The position numbers were made by a program, and so were the translations under genes. DNA of 64,000 nt from Candidatus Gracilibacteria bacterium CG17_big_fil_post_rev_8_21_14_2_50_48_13 (GTDB lineage Bacteria > Patescibacteriota > Gracilibacteria > 1-14-2-50-48-13). The DNA is taken from NCBI GenBank assembly GCA_002783265.1, contig PFFG01000009.1, positions 124,001 through 188,000 on the forward strand. Direction: 5' to 3'. Shown piece by piece: positions 44,541 to 54,111 of the stretch (position 1 is its first letter; every line of letters begins with the position of its first letter). The notes beneath the pieces are model-generated. The model worked only from the letters and a program-made list of their open reading frames with translations. It did no database searches and was not told the origin of the DNA.

Positions 44541-46022
44541 ATGAAATATTTTCTTTTGGTCTTATTTGGGGTGTTCAATTTGACGATCTCTTTCGCTCAG
44601 GCATCAGATCTTTTCGCGGTCTCCGGAAGTTTTGATACCGTTCTCGAGACGCTGGCGGATCAGCATATCATTGGTTCACGGGAATACTTTCGCCCAGAGG
44701 AACTCGTCAATCGTTCTGAAGCTCTCACCATGATCCTTCGCGCCCAGCGCACGGAATATCTCCGGGATCTTCGCCTAACGGGTCCCTGGAAGGACGTGAG
44801 TGCTAGTGCGTGGTATGCAAAATCCGTTATGATTGCGACACAATTGGGCGTTGTTGTGCCCAAAGAAGATGCGATATTTATGCCTGACCGTCCTGTCAGT
44901 AGGGCCGAATTTCTTGTGATGCTCTATCGTTTGAAAAATACAGTTTCGACTACCTCGGACACAGACCTACGGACGGGGAAATTTGTGGATGTGCACCCAA
45001 CGGATTGGTATTTTTCTGCATCGTCCTGGGCGAAGGGAACGTTTTTGCGGAATGTTGTTCGACTCGATACACAATTGGCACCCCATGCCCTTATGACGAG
45101 GAAGGAGGCGGCACTTTGGCTCTATGCGTACTGGTTAAACTTTGAAGGACCATCGAGTGATCTGTGGATGCGACCTTTTGGCGATATTGTTGTCCAGACT
45201 GGCGTGTTTCCTGCAACTCCAGCTGAGAACCGCTCCGTGTCTTTTGAGGGGCAGGCCCTGCACTATCTGGAACAAGAGGCAAATGTGTATAAGGAAATGA
45301 CGCCAAGGCAGCTTCTTTCCATGCCTTTTGTTGTTCCTTCTACGTTAAAAGATCTTGTACCGTGGATGCAATCTGGGTTTGTTTTTGACCAGCTTGATCT
45401 TGAATTGCATAATGTGGAGGGACGTGCGGTTTCTCTCCACATGAACCCTCGCGCAGATACTCTCGATATATCGATTCCAGCGATGCGTGCACAAACGAAG
45501 GATCGCCAAGTGGGAATTTACCGTTTTTTAAAGGAAATTGGCGTTGATACGAAACGGCTCGAGAAACCCAAGTCCTATGATGAAGAATGGGTCAGTTTTC
45601 CCAAAATTGTCGACGGTGTACCTGTGTATTCTCTCTCGGATGATCCTGTCTCGGAAATGCGGGTGACGGAAGGATTTGCACAGCTGCCGTTGCGTCAACT
45701 TTCTTTGCGGGGGCAGTATAGGGCGCGTTCATGGGAGGACGTGTTGAGCACTGCCAAAATGGAGGGGGGAATCTATGCTTGTCCATTGAAGGTAGAGGCC
45801 ATGGATTGGCGTGACGCAAAGGAAGAGGTTCTGCGGTGTGACCTGCGTTTTGTCGATGCTGTACCCGTGTATGTGCGAACGGAGAAGACAGACAAGGGGG
45901 AAAGCTTTCTTCTCCCTGCAGTACGCTTTACGGGAAATGTTGAGCGTGTGTTGGATTCAGGCGAGGTGCAAAGGAAACCTGCGACCTATACTGTGCTGCG
46001 CGTAGGGGATCGACGATCATAA
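44541..46022 (+). CDS. Secreted protein with S-layer homology domains
   Basis: 493 residues. Signal peptide of ~21 residues (YFLLVLFGVFNLTISFAQAS, cut after AQA). Three SLH-like repeats follow: ~30-70 (YFRPEELVNRSEALTMILRA), ~80-130 (VSASAWYAKS, FMPDRPVSRAEFLVMLYRL) and ~150-200 (VHPTDWYFSASSW, MTRKEAALWLYAY). The C-terminal ~290 residues are unknown. SLH repeats bind cell-wall glycan, so this is probably a surface-layer or wall-attached protein. Promoter TTGATT-16-TATAGT; ATG 24 bases on. Confidence 0.85.
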   Translation: MKYFLLVLFGVFNLTISFAQASDLFAVSGSFDTVLETLADQHIIGSREYFRPEELVNRSEALTMILRAQRTEYLRDLRLTGPWKDVSASAWYAKSVMIATQLGVVVPKEDAIFMPDRPVSRAEFLVMLYRLKNTVSTTSDTDLRTGKFVDVHPTDWYFSASSWAKGTFLRNVVRLDTQLAPHALMTRKEAALWLYAYWLNFEGPSSDLWMRPFGDIVVQTGVFPATPAENRSVSFEGQALHYLEQEANVYKEMTPRQLLSMPFVVPSTLKDLVPWMQSGFVFDQLDLELHNVEGRAVSLHMNPRADTLDISIPAMRAQTKDRQVGIYRFLKEIGVDTKRLEKPKSYDEEWVSFPKIVDGVPVYSLSDDPVSEMRVTEGFAQLPLRQLSLRGQYRARSWEDVLSTAKMEGGIYACPLKVEAMDWRDAKEEVLRCDLRFVDAVPVYVRTEKTDKGESFLLPAVRFTGNVERVLDSGEVQRKPATYTVLRVGDRRS

Positions 46023-46053
46023 AAAAGAGCCGCAACTGCGGCTCTTTTCTTTT
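46023..46053. terminator. Bidirectional terminator between the S-layer gene and ndk
   Basis: Stem GAGCCGC / GCGGCTC with loop AACT, flanked by A and T runs. Confidence 0.88.
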
Positions 46054-46063
46054 TCGCTTGTGA

Positions 46064-46573
46064 CTATTTTGTTCCTGCGAGGGTGAAGTTTGTATACCCT
46101 GGCGTGTGGGAAACCAACTCTTCCGGCTTGAACCAGACCGCCGTTTCTGTGATTCCTTCCTCTACAGAGCCAGAGGCGTGGATAAGATTGAAGATACCAA
46201 TGTTATTGCTATCTGCATGCTTAAAGGAAACGTGTGCGTAGTCTCCGCGGATTGTTCCAGGAGCAGCCGTTTTTGGTTCTGTTCCTCCAATCATTTTGCG
46301 GACCACTTCCACTATCTCAATTCCCTCAAGACAGATGGCGACAATAGGTCCAGACATGAGCATGTCGACCATCATCTGACGAACATGTTCGCCACGTCGC
46401 TGCGCCAGGTCGTCAGTGTAGTGCAACTTTGCCGTGTCCTTTTCAGAAACCAGCATTTTCAGTCCGACGATTTTCGCGCCAACACGCTCAAAGCGCGTGA
46501 TGATTTCCCCCATAATTCCTCGCTCGAGTGCATCGGGCTTCAAAAGCACGAGGCTTCTTTCCATGGTATCCAT
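46064..46573 (-). CDS. ndk: Nucleoside diphosphate kinase
   Basis: 169 residues; makes NTPs from NDPs. Starts ERSLVLLKPDALERG, with RGEHVRQMMVDMLMSGPIV (near 60) and the catalytic His in NLIHASGSVEEG (near 133). The usual sequence after the His is (G/A)SDS; here it is ASGS, a mild change. It is longer than the usual ~140 by internal and C-terminal extensions. Start at 46573; another ATG three codons downstream is possible. Confidence 0.94.
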   Translation of the reverse strand: MDTMERSLVLLKPDALERGIMGEIITRFERVGAKIVGLKMLVSEKDTAKLHYTDDLAQRRGEHVRQMMVDMLMSGPIVAICLEGIEIVEVVRKMIGGTEPKTAAPGTIRGDYAHVSFKHADSNNIGIFNLIHASGSVEEGITETAVWFKPEELVSHTPGYTNFTLAGTK

Positions 46574-46682
46574 AGTCAGTAGAATCACAATATAGTGGCC
46601 ACAATCTAACGATGGGGAGGGCTGGTGTCAATATCGCCGAACCGATAGCGAGAAGATTTTACCCTTTTTTTGTAATTTTCCG

Positions 46683-46710
46683 TTGACACTCGCTCGGGAA
46701 TCCCTAAGAT
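46683..46710 (+). promoter_or_regulatory. 16S rRNA promoter
   Basis: TTGACA (46683-46688), 16 bases, TAAGAT (46705-46710), preceded by a T-rich stretch that could act as an UP element. Leader RNA of ~150 bases to the mature 16S. Confidence 0.75.
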
Positions 46711-46783
46711 ACACCCTGCATCCAGCGACGGAGAAGGTTCCCTACTACTACAAGGCAACTTTTCTACCGAGGAGGCAACGACC

Positions 46784-46815
46784 ATTGATAACTAGTGTGT
46801 AGTAGAAAAAATTAC
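46784..46815 (+). repeat. Left arm of the 16S processing stem
   Basis: The 32-base arm pairs with 48411-48441; one T is bulged and all other positions complement. The double-stranded stem would bring both ends of pre-16S together for RNase III-type cleavage. Confidence 0.9.
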
Positions 46816-46865
46816 AACCAAATATTGGGTGCGTCTCTTTCTGTATTTATGCAGTTAGAGTCCAC

Positions 46866-48367
<1,502 letters not shown>

Positions 48368-48410
48368 AAAGTCATCTATATGAAGACGAGATCGTCATGT
48401 TTATCATGAA

Positions 48411-48441
48411 GTAATTTTTTCTACTACACACTGTTATCAAT
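48411..48441 (+). repeat. Right arm of the 16S processing stem
   Basis: 31 bases complementary to 46784-46815; about 45 bases after the 16S 3' end. Confidence 0.9.
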
Positions 48442-48450
48442 ACAAAAATG

Positions 48451-48491
48451 GACCTTTCAGCGCTCTTACGAGCTGCGAAGGGTCTTTTTTT
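48451..48491 (+). terminator. Terminator of the 16S transcript
   Basis: GACCTTTC and GAAGGGTC form the outer stem and GCTC/GAGC the inner stem around a TTAC loop, with a small internal mismatch; seven T follow. Confidence 0.85.
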
Positions 48492-48508
48492 GATTGTTGC
48501 TTTCCCCT

Positions 48509-48745
48509 CTACTCTCCCTTTGCCTCTTTCTCCTGGTGGAGCCGTGCAAAATACTCCTGTGCTGCCTGTTTACGCTCTTCTCTGCGCTTTATTCGTTTTG
48601 GTCCTTCGATGGCATTATGGACCCAGACGGAAAAATACGCAGCGGTGAGGGCAACGGCGAGGAGAATATTGGTGGTTGTTGTGTTTGTTTCTTCAAGGGT
48701 GCCAGTTGCTGGCGGATTTTCTATGGTGCTACTCCTTTGATACAT
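48509..48745 (-). CDS. Small single-pass membrane protein
   Basis: 78 residues from MYQRSSTIENPP. A Thr-rich outer segment is followed by one membrane helix (NILLAVALTAAYFSVWVHNA) and a very basic, helical cytoplasmic tail (KRIKRREERKQAAQEYFAR). Unknown family. A TTGACA lies upstream on this strand (near 48795-48800) with TA-rich -10 candidates. Moderately confident that it is a gene because of its membrane topology and promoter. Confidence 0.55.
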   Translation of the reverse strand: MYQRSSTIENPPATGTLEETNTTTTNILLAVALTAAYFSVWVHNAIEGPKRIKRREERKQAAQEYFARLHQEKEAKGE

Positions 48746-48873
48746 AAGGGGCTCGGAAAGTAAACTGTGTTTATTACAGTACACCTCTCAGTGAGATGTC
48801 AAGGTATGCATTTTTCGTGACACCTGACGGGAAAGCGGTATATTTCATGTACTAGTTCCCTGCCCCCTTGTCT

Positions 48874-50130
48874 ATGCATCATTTTACGCGCTCTATTGCA
48901 GAGCAAGACCCCACCATTCATGCGCTGCTGGAAAAGGAGCTGCATCGTCTTGGCACGACGCTTCAGTTGATTCCTTCAGAGAATTTTGCCAGTAAAGCGG
49001 TGCTGGCTGCAACGGGGTCCATTGCCTCCAATAAGTATGCGGAAGGGTACCCGGGCCGCCGCTATTACGAAGGAAATGAGTATATTGACCAGATGGAGCA
49101 GCTGGCCATTGACCGTGCAAAGCTGCTCTTTGGCGCGGAGTACGCAAATGTGCAGCCCCTTTCCGGAGGCCCTGCAAATATGTGTGTGTATGAGGCGTTT
49201 TTGCAAGAAGGGGAGACGGTGCTTTCCATGGATCTTGCGCAGGGAGGACATCTGACGCATGGTGCCATGGTGAATTTTTCGGGGAAGAAATACCGGTTTG
49301 TGCATTATCCGGTGGATCCCGTCACGCATCGCATAGATATGCATACGGTGCGGGAAGTGGCTCTCCGCGAGAAACCACGCATGATTGTGTGTGGTGCTTC
49401 TGCCTACCCACGTCTCATCGACTTTTCTGCCTTTCGCGCCATTGCGGATGAAGTAGGCGCCTATTTGTTTGCGGATGTGTCCCATATCAGTGGTCTCATA
49501 GTGGCAGGCGTGCATCCCAACCCACTTCCTTTTGCAGATGTGGTGACCACAACGACGCACAAAACCCTCCGTGGCCCTCGAGGTGCCCTTATTTTAAGTC
49601 GTCAGGAGTTTGCAAAGGCTCTGGATTCTGCCGTATTTCCCCGTATTCAAGCAGGTCCGCACCAGAATATGATTGTTGCCAAGGCCGTTGCTTTTCATGA
49701 AGCGATGCAGCCGGAATTCCGTCAGTACGCCGAGCAGGTTGTCGCCAATGCCAAGGTACTCGCAGAGGCTCTCACAGAGAAAGGCTATACCCTGACTACA
49801 GGCGGCACGGACAATCATCTCATGGTAGTTAATGTGGCGGCGAAAGGCATGACGGGAAGTGAGGCTGCATCTACTTTAGCGAAGACGGGGATGGTGACCA
49901 ACAAAAACATGATTCCTTACGATACGGCAAGCCCCTTTGTTACCAGTGGTGTGCGACTCGGTACACCTGCGATGACCTCCCGTGGTATGCAGGAAGCAGA
50001 TATGCAGCATATCGCAACCTGGATGGATCGTGCACTTTCTGCCCGAGACAGGGCGGACGCACTCCTTGCGATTCGGCAAGAAATAGAAGAACACCTCGCC
50101 TCCTTTCCTATCTACGACAGCTATGCCTAA
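48874..50130 (+). CDS. glyA: Serine hydroxymethyltransferase
   Basis: 418 residues; PLP enzyme that converts serine and tetrahydrofolate to glycine and methylene-THF. LIPSENFASKAVLAA near the N-terminus, YAEGYPGRRYYEGNEY, and the PLP Lys in TTTTHKTLRGPRG (near residue 228) are clear. ATG 48874 is chosen over TTG two codons upstream. TATATT lies 29 bases before it. The Nudix gene overlaps its last 8 bases. Confidence 0.96.
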   Translation: MHHFTRSIAEQDPTIHALLEKELHRLGTTLQLIPSENFASKAVLAATGSIASNKYAEGYPGRRYYEGNEYIDQMEQLAIDRAKLLFGAEYANVQPLSGGPANMCVYEAFLQEGETVLSMDLAQGGHLTHGAMVNFSGKKYRFVHYPVDPVTHRIDMHTVREVALREKPRMIVCGASAYPRLIDFSAFRAIADEVGAYLFADVSHISGLIVAGVHPNPLPFADVVTTTTHKTLRGPRGALILSRQEFAKALDSAVFPRIQAGPHQNMIVAKAVAFHEAMQPEFRQYAEQVVANAKVLAEALTEKGYTLTTGGTDNHLMVVNVAAKGMTGSEAASTLAKTGMVTNKNMIPYDTASPFVTSGVRLGTPAMTSRGMQEADMQHIATWMDRALSARDRADALLAIRQEIEEHLASFPIYDSYA

Positions 50131-50593
50131 GGATCGCTTTAATGTGGTGTACCCCCTCGATAAGATCTTTCGTATGAAGGTCGGTGCGGTGGTGGTGAAA
50201 AAAATGAACGACGTCTGGTATTTTGCCTATTTTGAATCACTCTCGCGGCCTCTTCGTGGTTTTCAGGTGGTGAGGGGTGGTGTTGATGCAGGTGAGCATA
50301 TTGATGCGGCAATTCTTCGTGAACTTGAGGAAGAATATAACCGGCCCGTGCACCTCCATGGTCCCCTCGCAGTAAATTATTACAAAGATTCCAGAAATAC
50401 GGACGTCCAGGTATATTATCTCGCAGAAGATACGGATGCAGCCCACCCGGATCTCGAGTGGACCGTTGTTGATGGAGACGAAGCAGCCCAGACGCTGGTT
50501 TGGCGCTTTGCTCCCTTGCACGAAGATCTTTCTTTTCTGAGTCGTGGTCATGCGGACATCGTTGCCCATGCCCGTGATCGCTTACTCTCCTAA
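50123..50593 (+). CDS. Nudix hydrolase
   Basis: 156 residues. The Nudix box GGVDAGEHIDAAILRELEEEY (residues ~52-72; metal-binding Glu in RELEEE) is complete. Substrates of the family range from oxidised nucleotides to RNA caps; none can be named here. ATGCCTAA overlap with glyA indicates coupled translation. Confidence 0.9.
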   Translation: MPKDRFNVVYPLDKIFRMKVGAVVVKKMNDVWYFAYFESLSRPLRGFQVVRGGVDAGEHIDAAILRELEEEYNRPVHLHGPLAVNYYKDSRNTDVQVYYLAEDTDAAHPDLEWTVVDGDEAAQTLVWRFAPLHEDLSFLSRGHADIVAHARDRLLS

Positions 50594-50601
50594 GCTTACC
50601 C

Positions 50602-52803
50602 ATGACCGCTTTCTTTCTCTCCTTTGCCGGGTTCCTCCTGATACATACGCTGACTGTGCTGACGTCTTTTATCCTCAGTATCCATCTTGCGGGATACCAT
50701 ATTCGGTCGTGGCTGAAGGTGCTCCTGACCACCAGTCTCCTTTATTTTAGTATTGTAATAGGCTCACAGACGCTTCTGGGCATGGGGGGTGTTCTCACCT
50801 TCCCCAGTGTGGTCATCGTGCAACTGGGGCTATTTCTTTACGTTTTTTTCCGCTACGGGCTCTACGTGCTCCGGAACTGGCAGAAAATTTACACCCAGGA
50901 ACTTTTTGTGAAGCCAGACTGGCTGCTGCTTGCTGCTATGTTTGCCCCTGTTCTGATCATCGCCTTTACACGTTTTTTTAATGCAGCACTACAGGTGCCG
51001 GTGGAGTACGATAATCTGGCGTATCACCTCCCCTTTGTGGTGGAATGGATGCAGTCGGGGAACCTTTGGCAGGTCTATTACAGTGCCTATGCGGGTCCGC
51101 TTGGATACTATCCCAGTAACTATGAACTGCTCGTTCTCTGGAATATGTTGCCTTTTGGCAATGATTTGATGGTGAATCTCTTGAATCTGCCCATTTTTCT
51201 CCTGCTTCCTTTTGCGCTCTATTATCTCGCACGAAAGCTCAAGGTTTCGCACAAACCCGCTCTCATGGTCGTGCTCCTGTTCCTGATGTTGCCGGTCACA
51301 CTTAGGCAGCTTGGGACACCCCTTGTAGACTTGTTTTTCTGCTATACGTTTTTGCTCGGTCTCATTTTTCTTCGGGAATATATTGCAACGCATAAGCTCA
51401 GTGATCTTGCACTTGCGGGGCTCGCGCTTGGCTTGTTTATGGGAACCAAATATCTAGGTCTTGTGTACTCCCTGCCCCTTATTGCCATTGGTATAGCATG
51501 GATTTTTGCCCGTTTCCGTAAGCAGTTGTGGGCTCGTCCCCTTCGGCATATCGGCGTCCTATTCGCCAGTATGACGGCAACAGGAGGATTTTTCTACCTC
51601 CGCAACCTGATCGATACAGGTAATCCGGTTTTTCCTACAGAAGTATCATTTTTTGGTCTCAAACTTTTTGGTGGATACGGCACTGTGACGTCCAATCTTA
51701 TTGAAACGTCCTTGGTGAGTAATGTGCCCGTGCTTCGACCCTTTGCCTACTTTTTCGACCGTGCCTTTGTGATGGTAGGAGCGCCAGGTATTGTGGTGGG
51801 TATTTGTGTTCTGGTCTACGCGCTGGTATTTCTCTATTCACTGATTCATACAGGCGTAACGCGCCATAAAGGCATCGACAGGCAGCGTCTTGAGTTGCTC
51901 GCCGTCTCCTTCATCATCTTGCTTCTGCTCGTGTTTTACACGGTCGGGTACTGGTATTCTCCCTACTCTTTTAAGGATCTGATTCCAAATATTCGGTATG
52001 CCTTCATGGTGATCCTCATTGCCATGCTCGCCATGGGTATGGCGGTGTCCAGATGGAAACTCCTGCAGCCTGCCTTTTATCTGGGAGGTTTTGTCGCGGT
52101 GTATTACAACTTTGTCACCCTCATTCTGTTTCCCCCACTCAGTATTTTGGTGAACGAACGGGTTATGCTCGACTTTGCCCAACTCTCGGAGTACGGCTTT
52201 TATGCACTCATTTTTGGTCTGACGCTGTATGCGATTTTGCTCGCCTTCTATTTTTTTCGGTACAGTTTTGGGCAGAAATCTCTCCTTCCCGTGAGCCTCG
52301 TACTCCTGCTGTGTGCATCGAGCATGTCCTTTGTGTTTTTCCACGATACGCGCGTTATTCGGGAAAGTCTTCGGCAGGTGCTGTATCATGCATGGTATGC
52401 GAAAGAGCATGAATGGCTGGATCTTCTCCAGGGGTCTGAATGGTTTAATACCTTTGCACCAACGGCCAACATTGCCTACACGGGCTTTAATATGCATTAT
52501 TCCTATTTTGGCAGGAATCTTGAACGAAAAGTCGACTATGTGAATATCAACGATTGTCTTTCCTGTCGGTATAAGGATTTCAAAGATAATCCAGACTCTA
52601 TTCGTGCGAACCCGAATCCGGATATATGGATCCGCAACCTGCGATTGCTCCAAAAAAACTTCCTTGTGCTTAAGGATGATCGGGGAACACCGGGTCTCGA
52701 ACACCTTTGGGTGCGCGAGCGTCCGGAAATCTTTTCACCCGTCTTCCGCGCGGGCGATGTCTATATTTACGCCATTTCCAATGCGCCTCTTGCGGTGAAG
52801 TAA
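50602..52803 (+). CDS. GT-C type membrane glycosyltransferase
   Basis: 733 residues with about 13 membrane helices. The first large outer loop contains VEYDNLAYHLPFVVEW (near residue 135), matching the Asp-bearing loop of GT39-like lipid-linked sugar transferases, and YYPSNYELLVLWNM. The last ~130 residues form an outer soluble domain with NINDCLSCRYKDF. It probably uses a polyprenyl-phosphate sugar, which fits uppS and the rhamnose genes; acceptor unknown. It is 8 bases after the Nudix gene. Confidence 0.8.
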   Translation: MTAFFLSFAGFLLIHTLTVLTSFILSIHLAGYHIRSWLKVLLTTSLLYFSIVIGSQTLLGMGGVLTFPSVVIVQLGLFLYVFFRYGLYVLRNWQKIYTQELFVKPDWLLLAAMFAPVLIIAFTRFFNAALQVPVEYDNLAYHLPFVVEWMQSGNLWQVYYSAYAGPLGYYPSNYELLVLWNMLPFGNDLMVNLLNLPIFLLLPFALYYLARKLKVSHKPALMVVLLFLMLPVTLRQLGTPLVDLFFCYTFLLGLIFLREYIATHKLSDLALAGLALGLFMGTKYLGLVYSLPLIAIGIAWIFARFRKQLWARPLRHIGVLFASMTATGGFFYLRNLIDTGNPVFPTEVSFFGLKLFGGYGTVTSNLIETSLVSNVPVLRPFAYFFDRAFVMVGAPGIVVGICVLVYALVFLYSLIHTGVTRHKGIDRQRLELLAVSFIILLLLVFYTVGYWYSPYSFKDLIPNIRYAFMVILIAMLAMGMAVSRWKLLQPAFYLGGFVAVYYNFVTLILFPPLSILVNERVMLDFAQLSEYGFYALIFGLTLYAILLAFYFFRYSFGQKSLLPVSLVLLLCASSMSFVFFHDTRVIRESLRQVLYHAWYAKEHEWLDLLQGSEWFNTFAPTANIAYTGFNMHYSYFGRNLERKVDYVNINDCLSCRYKDFKDNPDSIRANPNPDIWIRNLRLLQKNFLVLKDDRGTPGLEHLWVRERPEIFSPVFRAGDVYIYAISNAPLAVK

Positions 52804-52806
52804 CTT

Positions 52807-54081
52807 TTAGCGATCCGCAAGGACAGAGCGAGGAGAGAGTTGCTGTGCAAGCATTGTTGGTAGAGCAACACAGCAGAGGGTAAGGACCAGTGCAATAGCT
52901 CCGATAATCGCTATATCAGCGGGAAGGATGCGGATACTGTCCGTCACCCCCGTGAAACTATCACCAAGTGCGGCTGTGAGGGCCAGGCGAAGTAAGTACA
53001 CTGCCGCCGCGGCCAGAATAGCACCAAGGATCAAGGCAGAACCATAGAGTGTCAGTGCCTGGTATAGAAAAAACCGTGCAATATCACCGGCTGTTGCGCC
53101 AAGGGTTTTCATGACCGCCAAGGTGTAGCGTTTTTCGATGTACTGTGAATAAAACAGGTAGAACACCGTGAGGGCAATAATGAGAAAGACCATGCCAATG
53201 ACGCCCGAGAGAATCATATAGACATAGGATAATTGTGAGCGAATAGGTCCAAGGCGTTCGTCGAAGGAACTGGCCTCGAAGCCCATGCCGGTCACGCTTG
53301 CCTTTAGGGTTTCATAAACCGTTCCCGGTGATGTTTTTAGGTACGCACGAATGTAGCTGGGAGAAGAATTTTCTTCTTTGAGGCGTTTGTTGATCGCCTC
53401 GACTGTACTAAATCGCGTGGTAACACCAACAATGGGAATTCCGGAAACGACCCCGACCACTTCCGCCTTTTGGACTTCGGCCTTTTGATTCGTTTGATCA
53501 CGAAAAAACGATGAATAACCAAGATGGAGGTCGAATACATATCCCACGAGAAAATCCTCATTCACCAGCGGCTTGTGGACCGCTTGCGCAATACCGACGT
53601 TATAGATATCAATCATTTCTTTGGAAATGAGGACAGGAATATGGTCAGGGTTTTTGACTGTCCGCTTGGCGCGTTTGTCAAACTCGCTATCGGCAATGCC
53701 ATACATAGCCGAGTCTGTTTCAAATTTCGTATTAAACAAATCTATCATGAGCGATGTAGGGTGCTCTACAACATTTTCCAATCGAACATCCACCACGCCT
53801 GGAAGCTTCTTCATCTCTTCTACTGCCTTTGCATCGAGGGGTCTTTTAATACTTTTGGTCACGCCAAAAAGACCAGGAGCGTAGGATGGAGTAATCAATA
53901 CTTCATCGACGCCCATGCTATCTGTTGCTTTCTGTGCAGCAAAGGTACCAAGACTGTTGGTGAGCACCAAAAGAAGCAGTGCAAAGGCTATGCCGAGGGC
54001 AAGGGAGAGGGATCCTATACAAAAGCGTGTTTTATAGGCAAAGAGATCCTTCCAGGCGAAGGCACGAAGCGATGTAATCAC
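52807..54081 (-). CDS. FtsX/MacB-like ABC transporter permease
   Basis: 424 residues with MacB topology: one N-terminal helix (GSLSLALGIAFALLLLVLTNS), a large extracytoplasmic domain (about 45-265) and three C-terminal helices (about 290-410). A KAEVQKAEV stretch near 200 is an internal repeat. MacB-type permeases do mechanical work outside the membrane or export peptides and lipoproteins. No ATPase gene is adjacent, so it must pair with one encoded elsewhere. Convergent with the GT-C gene, 3 bases apart. Confidence 0.85.
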   Translation of the reverse strand: MITSLRAFAWKDLFAYKTRFCIGSLSLALGIAFALLLLVLTNSLGTFAAQKATDSMGVDEVLITPSYAPGLFGVTKSIKRPLDAKAVEEMKKLPGVVDVRLENVVEHPTSLMIDLFNTKFETDSAMYGIADSEFDKRAKRTVKNPDHIPVLISKEMIDIYNVGIAQAVHKPLVNEDFLVGYVFDLHLGYSSFFRDQTNQKAEVQKAEVVGVVSGIPIVGVTTRFSTVEAINKRLKEENSSPSYIRAYLKTSPGTVYETLKASVTGMGFEASSFDERLGPIRSQLSYVYMILSGVIGMVFLIIALTVFYLFYSQYIEKRYTLAVMKTLGATAGDIARFFLYQALTLYGSALILGAILAAAAVYLLRLALTAALGDSFTGVTDSIRILPADIAIIGAIALVLTLCCVALPTMLAQQLSPRSVLADR

Positions 54082-54111
54082 AGTATCGGGGAAAAATATG
54101 CTGGGCCTATC

